Part shown: positions 18,109 through 26,975 of the stretch, in pieces | Layout: each line of letters begins with the position of its first letter | Position numbering within the stretch: position 1 is the first letter of the stretch | NCBI GenBank assembly: GCA_946482615.1 | Contig: CAMLSF010000019.1 | Span: 1 to 35,068, forward strand | Direction: 5' to 3' | Length of the DNA stretch: 35,068 nt | Source: an uncultured Chromatiaceae bacterium | GTDB taxonomy: Bacteria > Pseudomonadota > Gammaproteobacteria > Enterobacterales > Alteromonadaceae | Notes under the pieces: generated by a model | Told to the model about the DNA's origin: nothing | What the model saw: the letters and a program-made list of their open reading frames with translations, nothing else | Database searches by the model: none | Translations under genes and position numbers: made by a program

Positions 18109-18259
18109 AGAAACTTCCGGATAGCGCTGTAACAGCAAAAAGTGGCGGCATTATAAAGCAAGTGAACCTGCGCGTTAAGCACAGACTGCCACAAATCAGC
18201 TTTGACACCATCTGAGGCATAGTACAGACTTTTGTCAGGTTCCTTGTCAGAAGTAGTGT

Positions 18260-19069
18260 ATGAAGATAAAACCAGTTTGCCTGTTTTGTTTAGTGAGCTT
18301 CCAACTGCTGTGTGACACTGTAACTCCACTACGTCTGCTAAGCAGCGAAAAGATCCCATACAACTACAGCGAAAATGAACAAATACAAGGTATTAGCATT
18401 GATATAGTGCAGGCCCTGCTGCCTGATCAAAAGGTTGCAGTTGAAACCGAAATATTGCCATGGCCACGCGCTTTTGAAATAGCAGCTAAAACACCGGAAC
18501 TGTTAATTTTTACTATGGGAAAAACTGCAGAACGTGAAAGTATGGGCTTTAGTTTTATCGGTCCAGTGTCTACCCGTCAGCATTTTTTGTACAGCATCAG
18601 GACAGATTTGCCTGTGATCCAAAGTTATCAGGATATCCGCAGAGCAAAGCTGGTGGTCGCAGGTTTACGCGGAGGCTGGCTGAGTTCGTCGTTTAAACAA
18701 CAAGGTATCCCGGTGCATGAAGTGGGCAATTATCAGCAGGGAGTCCAAATGTTATTGCTTGATCGGGCGCAACTTTGGTTATCAACAGATTTAGAGGCCG
18801 AAATGCATTTGAAACTGGCACAGACCAGGGTACAGCTGCACCCTGTCTGGCTGGTTCGTTGTTCAGGGAACTATCTTGGTTTATCGCCTCAGACTTCTGA
18901 AACCACCCGGAATAAATTACAGCAGAGCTATAAAAAGTGGAGTTCAGGTCCGGCCCCCAGCAGTTTGTTGAACAAATGGCAGGAAAAACTGGGGTTTGCA
19001 TTAACTTTTTCAGCAACAACAGGTTTTATGCTGCAAGCAAAAAACACATCGGCTTGCCCGTTGGACTAA
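18260..19069 (+). CDS. Periplasmic solute-binding-like protein (SBP_bac_3 type)
   Basis: A 269-aa protein with an N-terminal signal sequence (KIKPVCLFCLVSFQLLC) followed by a fold like family 3 solute-binding proteins: LRLLSSEKIPYNYSENEQIQGISIDIVQ, then ILPWPRAFEIA. The PWxRA segment is common in stand-alone periplasmic proteins of Alteromonadales that are not tied to an ABC transporter. No permease or ATPase gene is adjacent, so a transport role cannot be assumed; sensing or an orphan function is possible. It is divergent from the PTPS homologue and convergent with the small gene that ends three bases away. Confidence 0.75.
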   Translation: MKIKPVCLFCLVSFQLLCDTVTPLRLLSSEKIPYNYSENEQIQGISIDIVQALLPDQKVAVETEILPWPRAFEIAAKTPELLIFTMGKTAERESMGFSFIGPVSTRQHFLYSIRTDLPVIQSYQDIRRAKLVVAGLRGGWLSSSFKQQGIPVHEVGNYQQGVQMLLLDRAQLWLSTDLEAEMHLKLAQTRVQLHPVWLVRCSGNYLGLSPQTSETTRNKLQQSYKKWSSGPAPSSLLNKWQEKLGFALTFSATTGFMLQAKNTSACPLD

Positions 19070-19071
19070 AT

Positions 19072-19329
19072 TTATTTTTTATGTTCCGTCAGCCAGCCAT
19101 TCAGTAAACCTATTTGCCCAAGCTTGTGTGCAGCGTACATCAGCCGTATTGCATTGCTGAGCATCACACTGTCGCTCCACTCAGTTTTTTGTTGAATTTC
19201 CTGATAACAGGCCAAAGCTTCAGGGGTTAAATAACCACGCAGCTCCTTTTTTCCGGAGCCTTTTTGCCGCTCTCTGTAACGTTGCTGCTTTTCTGCATTA
19301 GAAAGTGGTTTTTTTTCTTGTTCCGTCAT
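19072..19329 (-). CDS. Small basic hypothetical protein, possibly ribbon-helix-helix
   Basis: I do not recognise a named family. The 85-aa product has a highly charged N-terminus (KKPLSNAEKQQRYRERQKGSG), a short strand-like LRGYLTPEAL, and two predicted helices. This resembles small ribbon-helix-helix DNA-binding proteins, but the match is only by pattern. It is divergent from fabA, with its ATG about 45 bases from the fabA -35. It ends within three bases of the neighbouring convergent gene without a separate terminator. Confidence 0.6.
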   Translation of the reverse strand: MTEQEKKPLSNAEKQQRYRERQKGSGKKELRGYLTPEALACYQEIQQKTEWSDSVMLSNAIRLMYAAHKLGQIGLLNGWLTEHKK

Positions 19330-19373
19330 AATGCTTCTATTCTGTGCTGTTAATCTGATTTCAGAAGGTCACC

Positions 19374-19413
19374 TTGACTAATCGGACTTGTTTAGCTTAC
19401 AAGTGTTCGCTAA
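19374..19413 (+). promoter_or_regulatory. fabA promoter with FabR-type operator
   Basis: TTGACT at 19374-19379 and TACAAG at 19398-19403 are 18 bases apart. A 22-bp palindrome of the form TTAGC-N2-ACA-N2-TGT-N2-GCTAA (19392-19413) covers the -10. Its AGC..ACA..TGT..GCT pattern is like the FabR sites known in front of fabA/fabB of gammaproteobacteria. This suggests repression according to unsaturated acyl supply. Confidence 0.6.
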
Positions 19414-19446
19414 AGTGGCCCAGCCTTGATGATGGATCTAACATAC

Positions 19447-19959
19447 ATGACTAAGAATAGCTTTACAAAACAAGATTTAGTGGCCTGTGGCCGTGGGGAA
19501 TTATTTGGCGAAGGTAACAGTCAGTTGCCTGTTGATAATATGCTGATGATCGACCGTATTGTGCATATCTCTGAAGAAGGTGGCAAATACGGCAAAGGCG
19601 AAATTATTGCTGAGTTTGATATCCATCCTGAACTGTGGTTTTTTGACTGCCATTTTAAAGGTGATCCGGTGATGCCTGGTTGCTTAGGTTTAGATGCCAT
19701 GTGGCAGCTGGTGGGTTTCTTTCTGGGTTGGGCCGGTGGTCCGGGTAAAGGCCGGGCTTTGGGTGTGGGCGAAGTCAAGTTCACAGGTCAAATCCTGCCA
19801 ACAGCAAAAAAAGTGACGTACCGCATTGATATGACCCGGGTGATTAAACGCAAACTCTTTATGGGTATTGCCGAAGGTTCAGTCAGTGTAGATGGCCGTG
19901 AAATATACACAGCCAAAGAGTTAAAAGTAGGCTTGTTCCAGGATACTTCTGCTTTCTAA
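19447..19959 (+). CDS. fabA: 3-hydroxydecanoyl-ACP dehydratase/isomerase
   Basis: Dehydrates 3-hydroxydecanoyl-ACP and isomerises trans-2- to cis-3-decenoyl-ACP, starting unsaturated fatty acid synthesis by the anaerobic route. The product is 170 aa, close to the 172 of E. coli. The catalytic His69 lies in [17 protein letters not shown] and the catalytic Asp83 in LGLDAMWQ, as in FabA. I chose the ATG at 19447 because the product then aligns from the family's first residues ([11 protein letters not shown]). Three upstream starts (TTG at 19426, ATG at 19429 and 19432) would add a short tail not seen in FabA. It has its own promoter and terminator; fabB is not in the window. Confidence 0.97.
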   Translation: MTKNSFTKQDLVACGRGELFGEGNSQLPVDNMLMIDRIVHISEEGGKYGKGEIIAEFDIHPELWFFDCHFKGDPVMPGCLGLDAMWQLVGFFLGWAGGPGKGRALGVGEVKFTGQILPTAKKVTYRIDMTRVIKRKLFMGIAEGSVSVDGREIYTAKELKVGLFQDTSAF

Positions 19960-19976
19960 GCAGGCTGCTTTTCATA

Positions 19977-20004
19977 AAAAACGGAGCTCTGTGCTCCGTT
20001 TTTT
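19977..20004. terminator. Bidirectional terminator after fabA
   Basis: ACGGAGC and GCTCCGT (19981-19987 and 19993-19999) pair around TCTGT, with A before and T after. It separates convergent fabA and the DUF1761 gene. Confidence 0.93.
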
Positions 20005-20023
20005 CTATCTGAAGGTTTTGTGA

Positions 20024-20404
20024 TTAATGCCACAAACCTAAAATCAAACCAAACAACATAAACTGCACCAGATGATAACCCCCATCAATCAGCCACAACT
20101 TAAAAGAACGTTGAGCAAACTGGTAATTAATACCGAAACTGGCAGCAACAAAACCAAAACCTGCTAAAGCGCCGGCATGCACGGCCATCAGCAACTCTGG
20201 TGCAGGTCCCAGCCAGACAGCAAAACAATAAGCTGCTAATAAAGAAAATAAAAAGCTGATGCCAAACACTTTGGCCGGATGGCCGTTTTGCTCTACACCG
20301 CCATTTTCTTTGTTCCAGATCTTTCCAAACAGCAAAGGGGAATACCATAAACCACCCAGCATAAAGCTGGAAAAGGCCGCCAGAACTATTGCCCATGTAT
20401 TCAT
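20024..20404 (-). CDS. DUF1761 membrane protein
   Basis: A 126-aa protein with four predicted membrane helices. The N-terminus MNTWAIVLAAFSSFMLGGLWYSPLLFGKIW is the hallmark of DUF1761 proteins: helix one, then a WYSP turn. No function is known for the family. The ATG has AAGGAAA six bases upstream. It stands alone between terminators, so it is probably a single-gene transcript. Confidence 0.85.
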   Translation of the reverse strand: MNTWAIVLAAFSSFMLGGLWYSPLLFGKIWNKENGGVEQNGHPAKVFGISFLFSLLAAYCFAVWLGPAPELLMAVHAGALAGFGFVAASFGINYQFAQRSFKLWLIDGGYHLVQFMLFGLILGLWH

Positions 20405-20496
20405 TTTTGTTTCCTTATTATTTTCAGATACGGACTAGTGTTATCCTCTGCCCAGTCTGAAAGTACCAGCGGACTAAGTCAATTGTGCTGCGCATT

Positions 20497-20531
20497 AAAA
20501 AGCCCGGGTTCTGGCTGGTGCCCGGGCTTTT
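20497..20531 (-). terminator. Terminator of the AsmA-family gene
   Basis: AAAAGCCCGGG and CCCGGGCTTTT form an 11-bp stem with a 12-base loop. On the minus strand T residues follow. It begins 16 bases after the stop codon of the AsmA-family gene. Confidence 0.9.
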
Positions 20532-20546
20532 GATCAGTCTGGTCTG

Positions 20547-22334
20547 TTAATTGCCGCCGAGTTTTTCCAGCAGTTTGTTTTTCAGCTTTTCTTTACCACT
20601 TTCTACTTTGTCCTTCAACTGACCTTCCAATAAGGCTTTGGTGTCCAGAGCATACTCAGGTTTTTGCATAGTACCGCTGATTTTCAGCGGGATTTCCACA
20701 CCGGCCAGCTCCTCTTTTTCTTTACCGCCCTGACCTTTGGACGTATTGACCAGCGCAGTGCTTAACTGATAATCCAGTTCTTCATTGATTAAGTTCGCAG
20801 ACCCCTGACCTGCAAGACGTAACAAAGGCGCTGCCATTTTTAAATCAGGATTGGTCAAGACGCCGTCAGTCAGGTTAAAACTGCCGGTGAGGCTGGAGAA
20901 GTCAGTTTTTTGCTCTGTATTTTCGTCGCTCTGTGCCTCATTTTTTAGTGTGGCTTTGGCATTGCGGATCATTTGCGCTATGTTCACGCCATACAAAGAA
21001 CCGTCCGTCACTTCAAAACTACCTGTTGCCAGCAGGTTCTTTTTGATCTGTTCCGGCAATAAACTATGGCCTTTGCCTTCTATTGTCAGTTTTGCTGTGC
21101 CGCTTAACAAATCCATCTCAGCACCATCTATCAGCATTGGTCGCAGCGCCAGCCCGGACAGTTGTTTAGTAAAATGATAACTGGCCGGGGTTTTGCGGGC
21201 ATCCAGTGTGGCTTTGGCCAGTACTTTGCCCTGGTACAGATCTGCGCTGGCGTTTTGAATTTGAACCAGCCCCGCTTTGTTGGTCAAGGCCAGTTGCAGG
21301 TTTTCGGTATGCAGACCTGCGGCTTTGAATGTCTTCACTGCCAGTTTTAAATCCAGATCAAACTGGCGCAGTGCGGATAAGTCAGGTTCGGCATTGTTTT
21401 GCTGCTCCGTTGTACTTGCCTGCGCTGCACTCTTATCAGTCAGGTAAGAGGCGGTATCCACTTCATCCAGTTGCAGATCCAGTTTAATCACAGCTTGTTT
21501 GGCGTAATTGACTGACAGCTGGCCAGAGCCTGTGATCTCATCCAGTTGTAGCTTTTTCCACTGCCACTCCAACTGTTTTTTATCCAGAACCAGTTTTAGT
21601 TCTGTCTCTAAAGAGAGTTGTTTTAGCGTTGTCCCGCTAAAGCCGGAGTCCAGACTAAAGTCTTTTAACTGCACTAAGTTATTGTTTTCACTCAGTTGCA
21701 ATTGTGCCGAACCTTTGACATCCAGCTGAGTCTGGCCAGACAACAGCTCCAGCTCAAAATCCAGTGGCGCCCATTCGTTGGCTTTAAAGTCACGTAATTT
21801 CAGTGATTTCAGCCTGATACTCTGGGCTGGTTTTCCTTCATTCAGCAGATTTAACTGCAGATTGCTGAAAGATAAATCCTGCAGTTGCAGTTGTTGGCTG
21901 GCCGCAGCTCCGGTTTCAGTTTCGGCAATAGCCGTTGATTTATCGGCCGTCAGGCCATCCATACTGGAGCTGCCGTCTTTGCGGGTCACCAGATTGGCAG
22001 TGACTCCGTCTAAATGCAGCTGCTGCACCTGCACATCTTTTTTCAGTAACGGCATTAACGCCACTGTTGCCGTCAGTTCTGAGACTTCCAGCATTTGCTC
22101 TGGTGTAAACCCCTTTGGATTCGATAATTTTACGTCAGACAGAGACAGCCCAAGACCAGGGTAAATAGTCCAGCCTATATCCCCTGCGATTTGCAGCTGC
22201 CGTCCGGTTTGTTGTTTTACCTTGCTGGTGATTTCCGCTTTAAAGTCATTTAAATCAAACACCACCAGCAAATAAAAGGCAGCTACAGCGATAAAGCCTG
22301 CCAGCACCGCAAGCAGCCATTTAAACCAATTCAT
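20547..22334 (-). CDS. AsmA-family protein
   Basis: A 595-aa protein with one N-terminal membrane anchor (WLLAVLAGFIAVAAFYLLVV), then a large periplasmic region. Near residue 40 it has the AsmA-type QTGRQLQIAGDIGWTIYPGLG opening, and near the C-terminus the SLTGSFNLTDGVLTNPDLKM and SGTMQKPEYAL motifs. AsmA-like proteins are beta-rich and are thought to bridge or maintain envelope lipid transport; the precise role of this one is unknown. I preferred the ATG at 22334 because AGGA lies eight bases upstream. An ATG two codons earlier is only two bases from that sequence. No neighbour suggests an operon. Confidence 0.88.
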   Translation of the reverse strand: MNWFKWLLAVLAGFIAVAAFYLLVVFDLNDFKAEITSKVKQQTGRQLQIAGDIGWTIYPGLGLSLSDVKLSNPKGFTPEQMLEVSELTATVALMPLLKKDVQVQQLHLDGVTANLVTRKDGSSSMDGLTADKSTAIAETETGAAASQQLQLQDLSFSNLQLNLLNEGKPAQSIRLKSLKLRDFKANEWAPLDFELELLSGQTQLDVKGSAQLQLSENNNLVQLKDFSLDSGFSGTTLKQLSLETELKLVLDKKQLEWQWKKLQLDEITGSGQLSVNYAKQAVIKLDLQLDEVDTASYLTDKSAAQASTTEQQNNAEPDLSALRQFDLDLKLAVKTFKAAGLHTENLQLALTNKAGLVQIQNASADLYQGKVLAKATLDARKTPASYHFTKQLSGLALRPMLIDGAEMDLLSGTAKLTIEGKGHSLLPEQIKKNLLATGSFEVTDGSLYGVNIAQMIRNAKATLKNEAQSDENTEQKTDFSSLTGSFNLTDGVLTNPDLKMAAPLLRLAGQGSANLINEELDYQLSTALVNTSKGQGGKEKEELAGVEIPLKISGTMQKPEYALDTKALLEGQLKDKVESGKEKLKNKLLEKLGGN

Positions 22335-22454
22335 ATCCATCTTCCTTTGGGTGAAATTACTAAAAGCGCATAAAAGCATAGCCCAGCGGCATAAACCTAA
22401 GCTGAACTTGTTGCGGCAGGAGGCAATATTGGGGACGGAAACAGAATGAAAGAG

Positions 22455-22480
22455 ACAGAGGCAGCTTGATCTGCCTCTGT
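22455..22480 (-). terminator. Likely terminator of ydiJ
   Basis: ACAGAGGCAG and CTGCCTCTGT form a perfect 10-bp stem around CTTGAT, 11 bases after the ydiJ stop. The T tract on the minus strand is interrupted (CTCTTTC), so efficiency may be moderate. Confidence 0.7.
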
Positions 22481-22490
22481 TGTTTTATCA

Positions 22491-25400
22491 CTAAAGTAAG
22501 ATCAACAGCTGCTGCAACGGATGTTTAGGTTTAACGCCTTCTAAACGTTTGACCTGACTGCGACAGGAAAAACCTGTCACCAACACCTGATCAGCCCCAG
22601 TGTTTTGCACAGGTTGTTGCCAGCTCATTTCGTACAAAGTTTTGCTGTTAGCAAAATTTTGCGCTTCATGGCCATAAGTGCCGGCCATACCACAGCAACC
22701 TACAGCCACAGCTTTGAGTTCTAACCCGGCTTTGGCATAAATCTGTTTCCATTGATTTTCTGTTGCGGGTAACGCCGTTTTTTCGGTGCAATGTGCCAAT
22801 AAACTAAAACTTTGGTTGGTCTGAATAGCAGGTAAATCTTGTTTCACTAACCATTCGTGGAATAAAGCCACCTGATAATCACCACGTTCAGAGCCTAAGG
22901 TTTTGACATACTCGTCGCGGTACACCAGCACTAAAGAGGCATCTAAACCCACTAATGGTGCACCTAAAGCGGCCACCTGATTTAAAAAGTCAGAAGCTGT
23001 TTTTGCTGTTTTGGCAAATTCGCGTAAGAAGCCTTTGACGTGCTGTGGTTTACCATTGGGTAAAAATGGCAACAACACCGGTCTGAAGCCCAGTTTCTCT
23101 ATCAGCTGCAGCGCGTCAGCCACCAGATCCGCCTCGTAGAAGCTGGTAAAAGGATCCTGCACCAACAGCACCAGTTTTTGTTTTTCTGACTCAGGCAAGG
23201 CTTGCAGCGCTGTTAAATCAAAGCTGTAGTTAACCCCGACTCTTTGTTTTAAGGTCGGAACCGATAATTGTGGGGTGTCGACATAACCCACTGTCTTTTT
23301 CAGCAGGCTTGCCATCCAGCCTTGCTGCAGGAAAAAATTCACCATTTTTGGCATACGGGCCAAAAGGGGCGCCGAGCGTTCAATATTTCCGACCAGATAA
23401 TCTTTGGCCGGTCGTAAATAACGGCTGTGATACAGCTGAATAAAACGGGCACGAAAGGATGGCACATCCACTTTGATCGGGCACTGGCCGGCACAGGCTT
23501 TACAGGCCAGACATCCCTCCATTGCTTCCATCACTTCATGGGAGAAATCATACTGGCCCTGCTTTTTCTGCCAGCTGTTTTTGATTTTGGCCACCACACC
23601 AGACAGAGTCCGGGAATTATTCAGCAACTCTTGCTCCTGCGCCAAGACATCCACGCCCTGATTGCTCATCAGACGCAGCCATTCACGCATTAAACCTGCA
23701 CGGCCTTTAGGGCTGTGTCGTCTGTCTTTGGTGACTTTGCTGGACGGACACATAGGCGAATTTTCTTCGTAGTTAAAACAAAGACCATTGCCGTTGCAGT
23801 TTAAGCTGCTGTCAAAACTCTCTTTGACCACCACCGGAATTTGCCGGTCGTAAAAGCCACGTTTAACATCATCCACACTGACCAGCTGTTCGCTGCTGTC
23901 GATAGGCGTACAAATTTTGCCGGGATTGACACGGTTAAAAGGGTCAAAAGCCGTTTTGATTTTACGCAGTTCGGTAAATAAAGCCTCGCCAAAAAATTCC
24001 GGGCCATATTCACTGCGGTAACCTTTGCCATGTTCGCCCCACATCAGGCCGCCGTATTTAGCGGTCAATTTCACCACCTGATCGGAGATCACGCGTAACT
24101 GTTTTTCCTGCTCCGGATCACACATATCCAAAGCAGGCCGCACATGCAGCACACCGGCATCGACATGACCAAACATGCCATAGGCCAAACCATGGCTATC
24201 CAATAAAGCGCGGAATTCCATAATAAAATCAGCCAGATTTTCCGGAGGAACAGCGGTGTCTTCAGTAAAAGGAATAGGTTTTTTATTGCCTTTGGCATTG
24301 CCCAACAGGCCCACCGCCTTTTTGCGCATTGCATAAATCTGGGTGATGGCGTTGTTATCATAAGTCAGCTGATAACCAATAATACCCGACTCGCCCTTTG
24401 CGACCGCCTGTTGCAGGCGCTCTTCTAACTGCTGAACCTTTTGCGCCATATCCGCTTCATCTTCAGCATTGTATTCGACCATATTCAGGCCGAGCATCGT
24501 CTTACCAGGTACATCTTCGATAAAGTCTCTGACCTGATGCCAGATGATGTCGTTACGGGCTAAATCCAACACTTTGCTGTCGACGGTTTCAACTGAAGTC
24601 GCCTGAGCTGCAACCAGAAATGGCGCATTTCTCAGCGCACTTTCAAAACTGTCGTACTTTACATTGACCAGACATTTGTATTTGGCTATAGGTGTAATGT
24701 TCAATTTAGCTTCGGTAACAAAACCCAAAGAGCCTTCAGAGCCGGTAATAACACGGGATAAATCGAACTGGCTTAAATCCTCGTTAAACACATGCTCTAA
24801 GTCATACCCCGTTAAAAAGCGGTTTAAACGCGGAAAGGTTTTTAAAATGTCTGAACGGAAATCGCGGCAACTGGAGAGCACCTGACGATAAACGCGGCCT
24901 ATGCTGTCCTGACGCTCTGCCAGCTGCTCTGCCTGAGCTACCGGCATCGGATGAGTATGCAGTGGCGTACCGTCAATCAGCACAGTATCGAGGGATAACA
25001 CATGATCACTGGTTTTGCCGTACACCAAAGAGCCCTGACCTGAAGCGTCTGTGTTGATCATGCCGCCTATGGTAGCGCGGTTTGAGGTCGATAAATCCGG
25101 TGAAAAGAAAAAGCCATAGGGTTTTAAAAAGGCGTTCAGTTGATCTTTAATCACACCGGCCTGTACCCGAACCCAACGTTCTTCAACATTAATTTCAATG
25201 ATCTCACGCATATGGCGGGATAAATCCACCACCACAGCAGAAGTTAAAGCCTGGCCATTAGTGCCTGTGCCACCACCCCTTGGTGTAAATTTGATGGCAT
25301 TAAAACTTGAGGTCTGAGCCAGAGAACAAATCAACTGCACATCAGCAGCAGATTTAGGTAATAACACAGCAGCAGGCAATTGTTGATACACAGAGTTGTC

Positions 25401-25529
25401 TGTGGCCACAGCTAAACGGCTGGCATAACTGACTTCAATATCGCCGGAAAAACCAGCTACTGTTAAAGCTGTGACGTAGGCCTGGACCTGGGGATCAAGT
25501 GTTTCGGTTGCAGTTAACTTCGGGATCAT
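22491..25529 (-). CDS. ydiJ: FAD-linked D-2-hydroxyglutarate dehydrogenase, YdiJ type
   Basis: A 1012-aa flavoprotein closely resembling E. coli YdiJ (about 1018 aa), which oxidises D-2-hydroxyglutarate to 2-oxoglutarate. Domains in order are an FAD-binding PCMH domain (about 40-270, PRGGGTGTNGQ at 83-93), an FAD-oxidase C-terminal domain (to about 545), a ferredoxin-like region with CLACKACAGQCP at 673-684, and a C-terminal CCG domain with CCG at 945-947. The ATG at 25529 gives the family start MIPKL; a GTG three codons earlier is possible. No clear Shine-Dalgarno sequence is visible. Electrons probably pass through the iron-sulfur centres to the respiratory chain (inferred). Confidence 0.92.
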   Translation of the reverse strand: MIPKLTATETLDPQVQAYVTALTVAGFSGDIEVSYASRLAVATDNSVYQQLPAAVLLPKSAADVQLICSLAQTSSFNAIKFTPRGGGTGTNGQALTSAVVVDLSRHMREIIEINVEERWVRVQAGVIKDQLNAFLKPYGFFFSPDLSTSNRATIGGMINTDASGQGSLVYGKTSDHVLSLDTVLIDGTPLHTHPMPVAQAEQLAERQDSIGRVYRQVLSSCRDFRSDILKTFPRLNRFLTGYDLEHVFNEDLSQFDLSRVITGSEGSLGFVTEAKLNITPIAKYKCLVNVKYDSFESALRNAPFLVAAQATSVETVDSKVLDLARNDIIWHQVRDFIEDVPGKTMLGLNMVEYNAEDEADMAQKVQQLEERLQQAVAKGESGIIGYQLTYDNNAITQIYAMRKKAVGLLGNAKGNKKPIPFTEDTAVPPENLADFIMEFRALLDSHGLAYGMFGHVDAGVLHVRPALDMCDPEQEKQLRVISDQVVKLTAKYGGLMWGEHGKGYRSEYGPEFFGEALFTELRKIKTAFDPFNRVNPGKICTPIDSSEQLVSVDDVKRGFYDRQIPVVVKESFDSSLNCNGNGLCFNYEENSPMCPSSKVTKDRRHSPKGRAGLMREWLRLMSNQGVDVLAQEQELLNNSRTLSGVVAKIKNSWQKKQGQYDFSHEVMEAMEGCLACKACAGQCPIKVDVPSFRARFIQLYHSRYLRPAKDYLVGNIERSAPLLARMPKMVNFFLQQGWMASLLKKTVGYVDTPQLSVPTLKQRVGVNYSFDLTALQALPESEKQKLVLLVQDPFTSFYEADLVADALQLIEKLGFRPVLLPFLPNGKPQHVKGFLREFAKTAKTASDFLNQVAALGAPLVGLDASLVLVYRDEYVKTLGSERGDYQVALFHEWLVKQDLPAIQTNQSFSLLAHCTEKTALPATENQWKQIYAKAGLELKAVAVGCCGMAGTYGHEAQNFANSKTLYEMSWQQPVQNTGADQVLVTGFSCRSQVKRLEGVKPKHPLQQLLILL

Positions 25530-25652
25530 AAGAGGCACCAGATTTAGAACTGGGCCGAGTATACCAAAGCGCAGGATGGATGGTCAGGGCGTTAGAAAAA
25601 AATTACAGCCTTTCCAATGCCCTGCTTTGCTTACATTTGTGATGTGGCTCTC

Positions 25653-25961
25653 TTAGTTGTCGCTTTTACGTTCCAACACTTCGCCTTCAATCACCCGGCC
25701 AGAACCTTCAGAGGAACGGCTTTGCTGCTGTTGCTGAGCTTGTTGGAAAAAGGACTTGCCTTGTTTACGCAATTGGTGCCTTTTGTATAAAAACACTGGG
25801 ATCAGTAACCAGCTCAGCATCAGAATAAAAAGTAACACACCCATTGCAAACACCAGCATGATACCAGCCACCAGCCAGAGCAGGATCCGGCTTAACAAAC
25901 TGCCCTGCTGTTTCTGACGGAATAAGGCTTGCCATTGCTGGCTTTGCTGTTGAAAATTCAT
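25653..25961 (-). CDS. Small hypothetical membrane protein
   Basis: A 102-aa protein I cannot name. It has a Gln-rich N-terminus (NFQQQSQQWQALFRQKQQG), one long or two short hydrophobic segments at about 25-60, then a basic stretch (KRHQLRKQGK), a Gln run, and a C-terminal GRVIEGEVLERK. The GxVIEGE ending is seen in other small proteobacterial membrane proteins, but no function follows from it. It lies on the same strand as ydiJ, 123 bases upstream, so it may share transcription with it. Confidence 0.7.
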   Translation of the reverse strand: MNFQQQSQQWQALFRQKQQGSLLSRILLWLVAGIMLVFAMGVLLFILMLSWLLIPVFLYKRHQLRKQGKSFFQQAQQQQQSRSSEGSGRVIEGEVLERKSDN

Positions 25962-26174
25962 TTGGTTTATTCTCTTCTAAACGCCTCAATCAGGCTTAGT
26001 GAAGTAATGGGGGCAAAAAGTTCGGATCACAACACTCAAAGAGTGCAGAGCGCAGTGTTGATTTGTAAGCAGCTATTGCGGATGCAAAAGAGATGTTGTT
26101 ATATCATTATACCTAATGTAGCTTATTATTTGTACATCTTGAGTATGTGCAATTCACTTACATTGGAGGAAAAA

Positions 26175-26915
26175 ATGAAAATAACAACGTTGTTAAGTGC
26201 AGTAACCTTACTGATGGCGTCTTTTGCAGTATTTGCCGGTGGTCAGGGATCCGTTTTAGATGAAGCCTGGGATGCAATGGAAACCGACAGCGCAGTGCAA
26301 GTCGATGATAAGTGGGACTACATTCGCTTTTTACCTGTACAAAGTACGGCACGTAAATCCGTTTGTTTTGCCTTTTATCCAGGTGGTTTTGTCAGTCCTT
26401 ATGCCTATGCACCTTATACCAGAGCCTTAGCCGAAGCAGGTTATATCAGCTTTATTCTGAAAGTTCCGGTTGGATTCGCCTTATTGGAAATAAATGCAGC
26501 TGATGACGCCAAAAAAGATAGCTATGCCAAAGCACACTGTTCAGCCTTTGTGGTAGGTGGACATTCTGTAGGTGGTGTGGCTGCAGTTGAATACATAGTG
26601 GATCACCCCGAAAACGGCCTGGTATTGCTGGCGTCCTATCCACAAGACACCACATCCATAGCGGCAAGCAACACTATCGTCAGCAGTATTTATGGCAGCA
26701 ATGATTGCCAGACCACAGTAGAAGACATTGATAATTCGACCGATAACCTGCCTTCGGCAACCACCACTTACCTGGAAATCACCGGAGGCAACCATCCGCA
26801 GTTTGGCTGGTATACCGACAGCACCTCAGGAGAGTGTGCGGCAACCATCAGTCACGCCGATCAGGCCACGATTTTTATCAACGAAACTTTGCGGGTGCTT
26901 GGTTTATTTGAATAA
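26175..26915 (+). CDS. Exported alpha/beta hydrolase
   Basis: A 246-aa protein with a clear Sec signal peptide (KITTLLSAVTLLMASFAVFA, cleavage near residue 21) and an alpha/beta-hydrolase core. Nucleophile Ser131 is in VGGHSVGG; the likely triad partners are Asp177 (YGSND) and His207 (GGNHPQFGWY). The layout is like the PF12695 group. Four cysteines in the mature part could form disulfides in the periplasm. The ATG at 26175 has GGAGGA four bases upstream, much better than the earlier in-frame starts. The substrate is unknown. It is a single gene with its own leader and a shared terminator with glgP. Confidence 0.82.
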   Translation: MKITTLLSAVTLLMASFAVFAGGQGSVLDEAWDAMETDSAVQVDDKWDYIRFLPVQSTARKSVCFAFYPGGFVSPYAYAPYTRALAEAGYISFILKVPVGFALLEINAADDAKKDSYAKAHCSAFVVGGHSVGGVAAVEYIVDHPENGLVLLASYPQDTTSIAASNTIVSSIYGSNDCQTTVEDIDNSTDNLPSATTTYLEITGGNHPQFGWYTDSTSGECAATISHADQATIFINETLRVLGLFE

Positions 26916-26934
26916 CAGCCTGGTGTTTGGTAAA

Positions 26935-26961
26935 AAAGCCCGGAGAACCGGGCTTTGTTTT
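26935..26961. terminator. Bidirectional terminator between the hydrolase and glgP
   Basis: AAAGCCCGG and CCGGGCTTT (26935-26943 and 26948-26956) pair around AGAA, followed by GTTTT on the plus side and TTT on the minus side. It ends both convergent genes. Confidence 0.9.
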
Positions 26962-26975
26962 ACTGAAAACAGCTT

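Noticed and set aside
21778..22164. 128-aa open frame antisense to the AsmA-family gene
   Set aside because: Shadow frame rich in Ser and Cys, no family resemblance, no ribosome-binding site.
26541..26795. 84-aa frame antisense to the exported hydrolase
   Set aside because: Covered by a gene with signal peptide, good ribosome-binding site and catalytic motif; the frame looks like a shadow.
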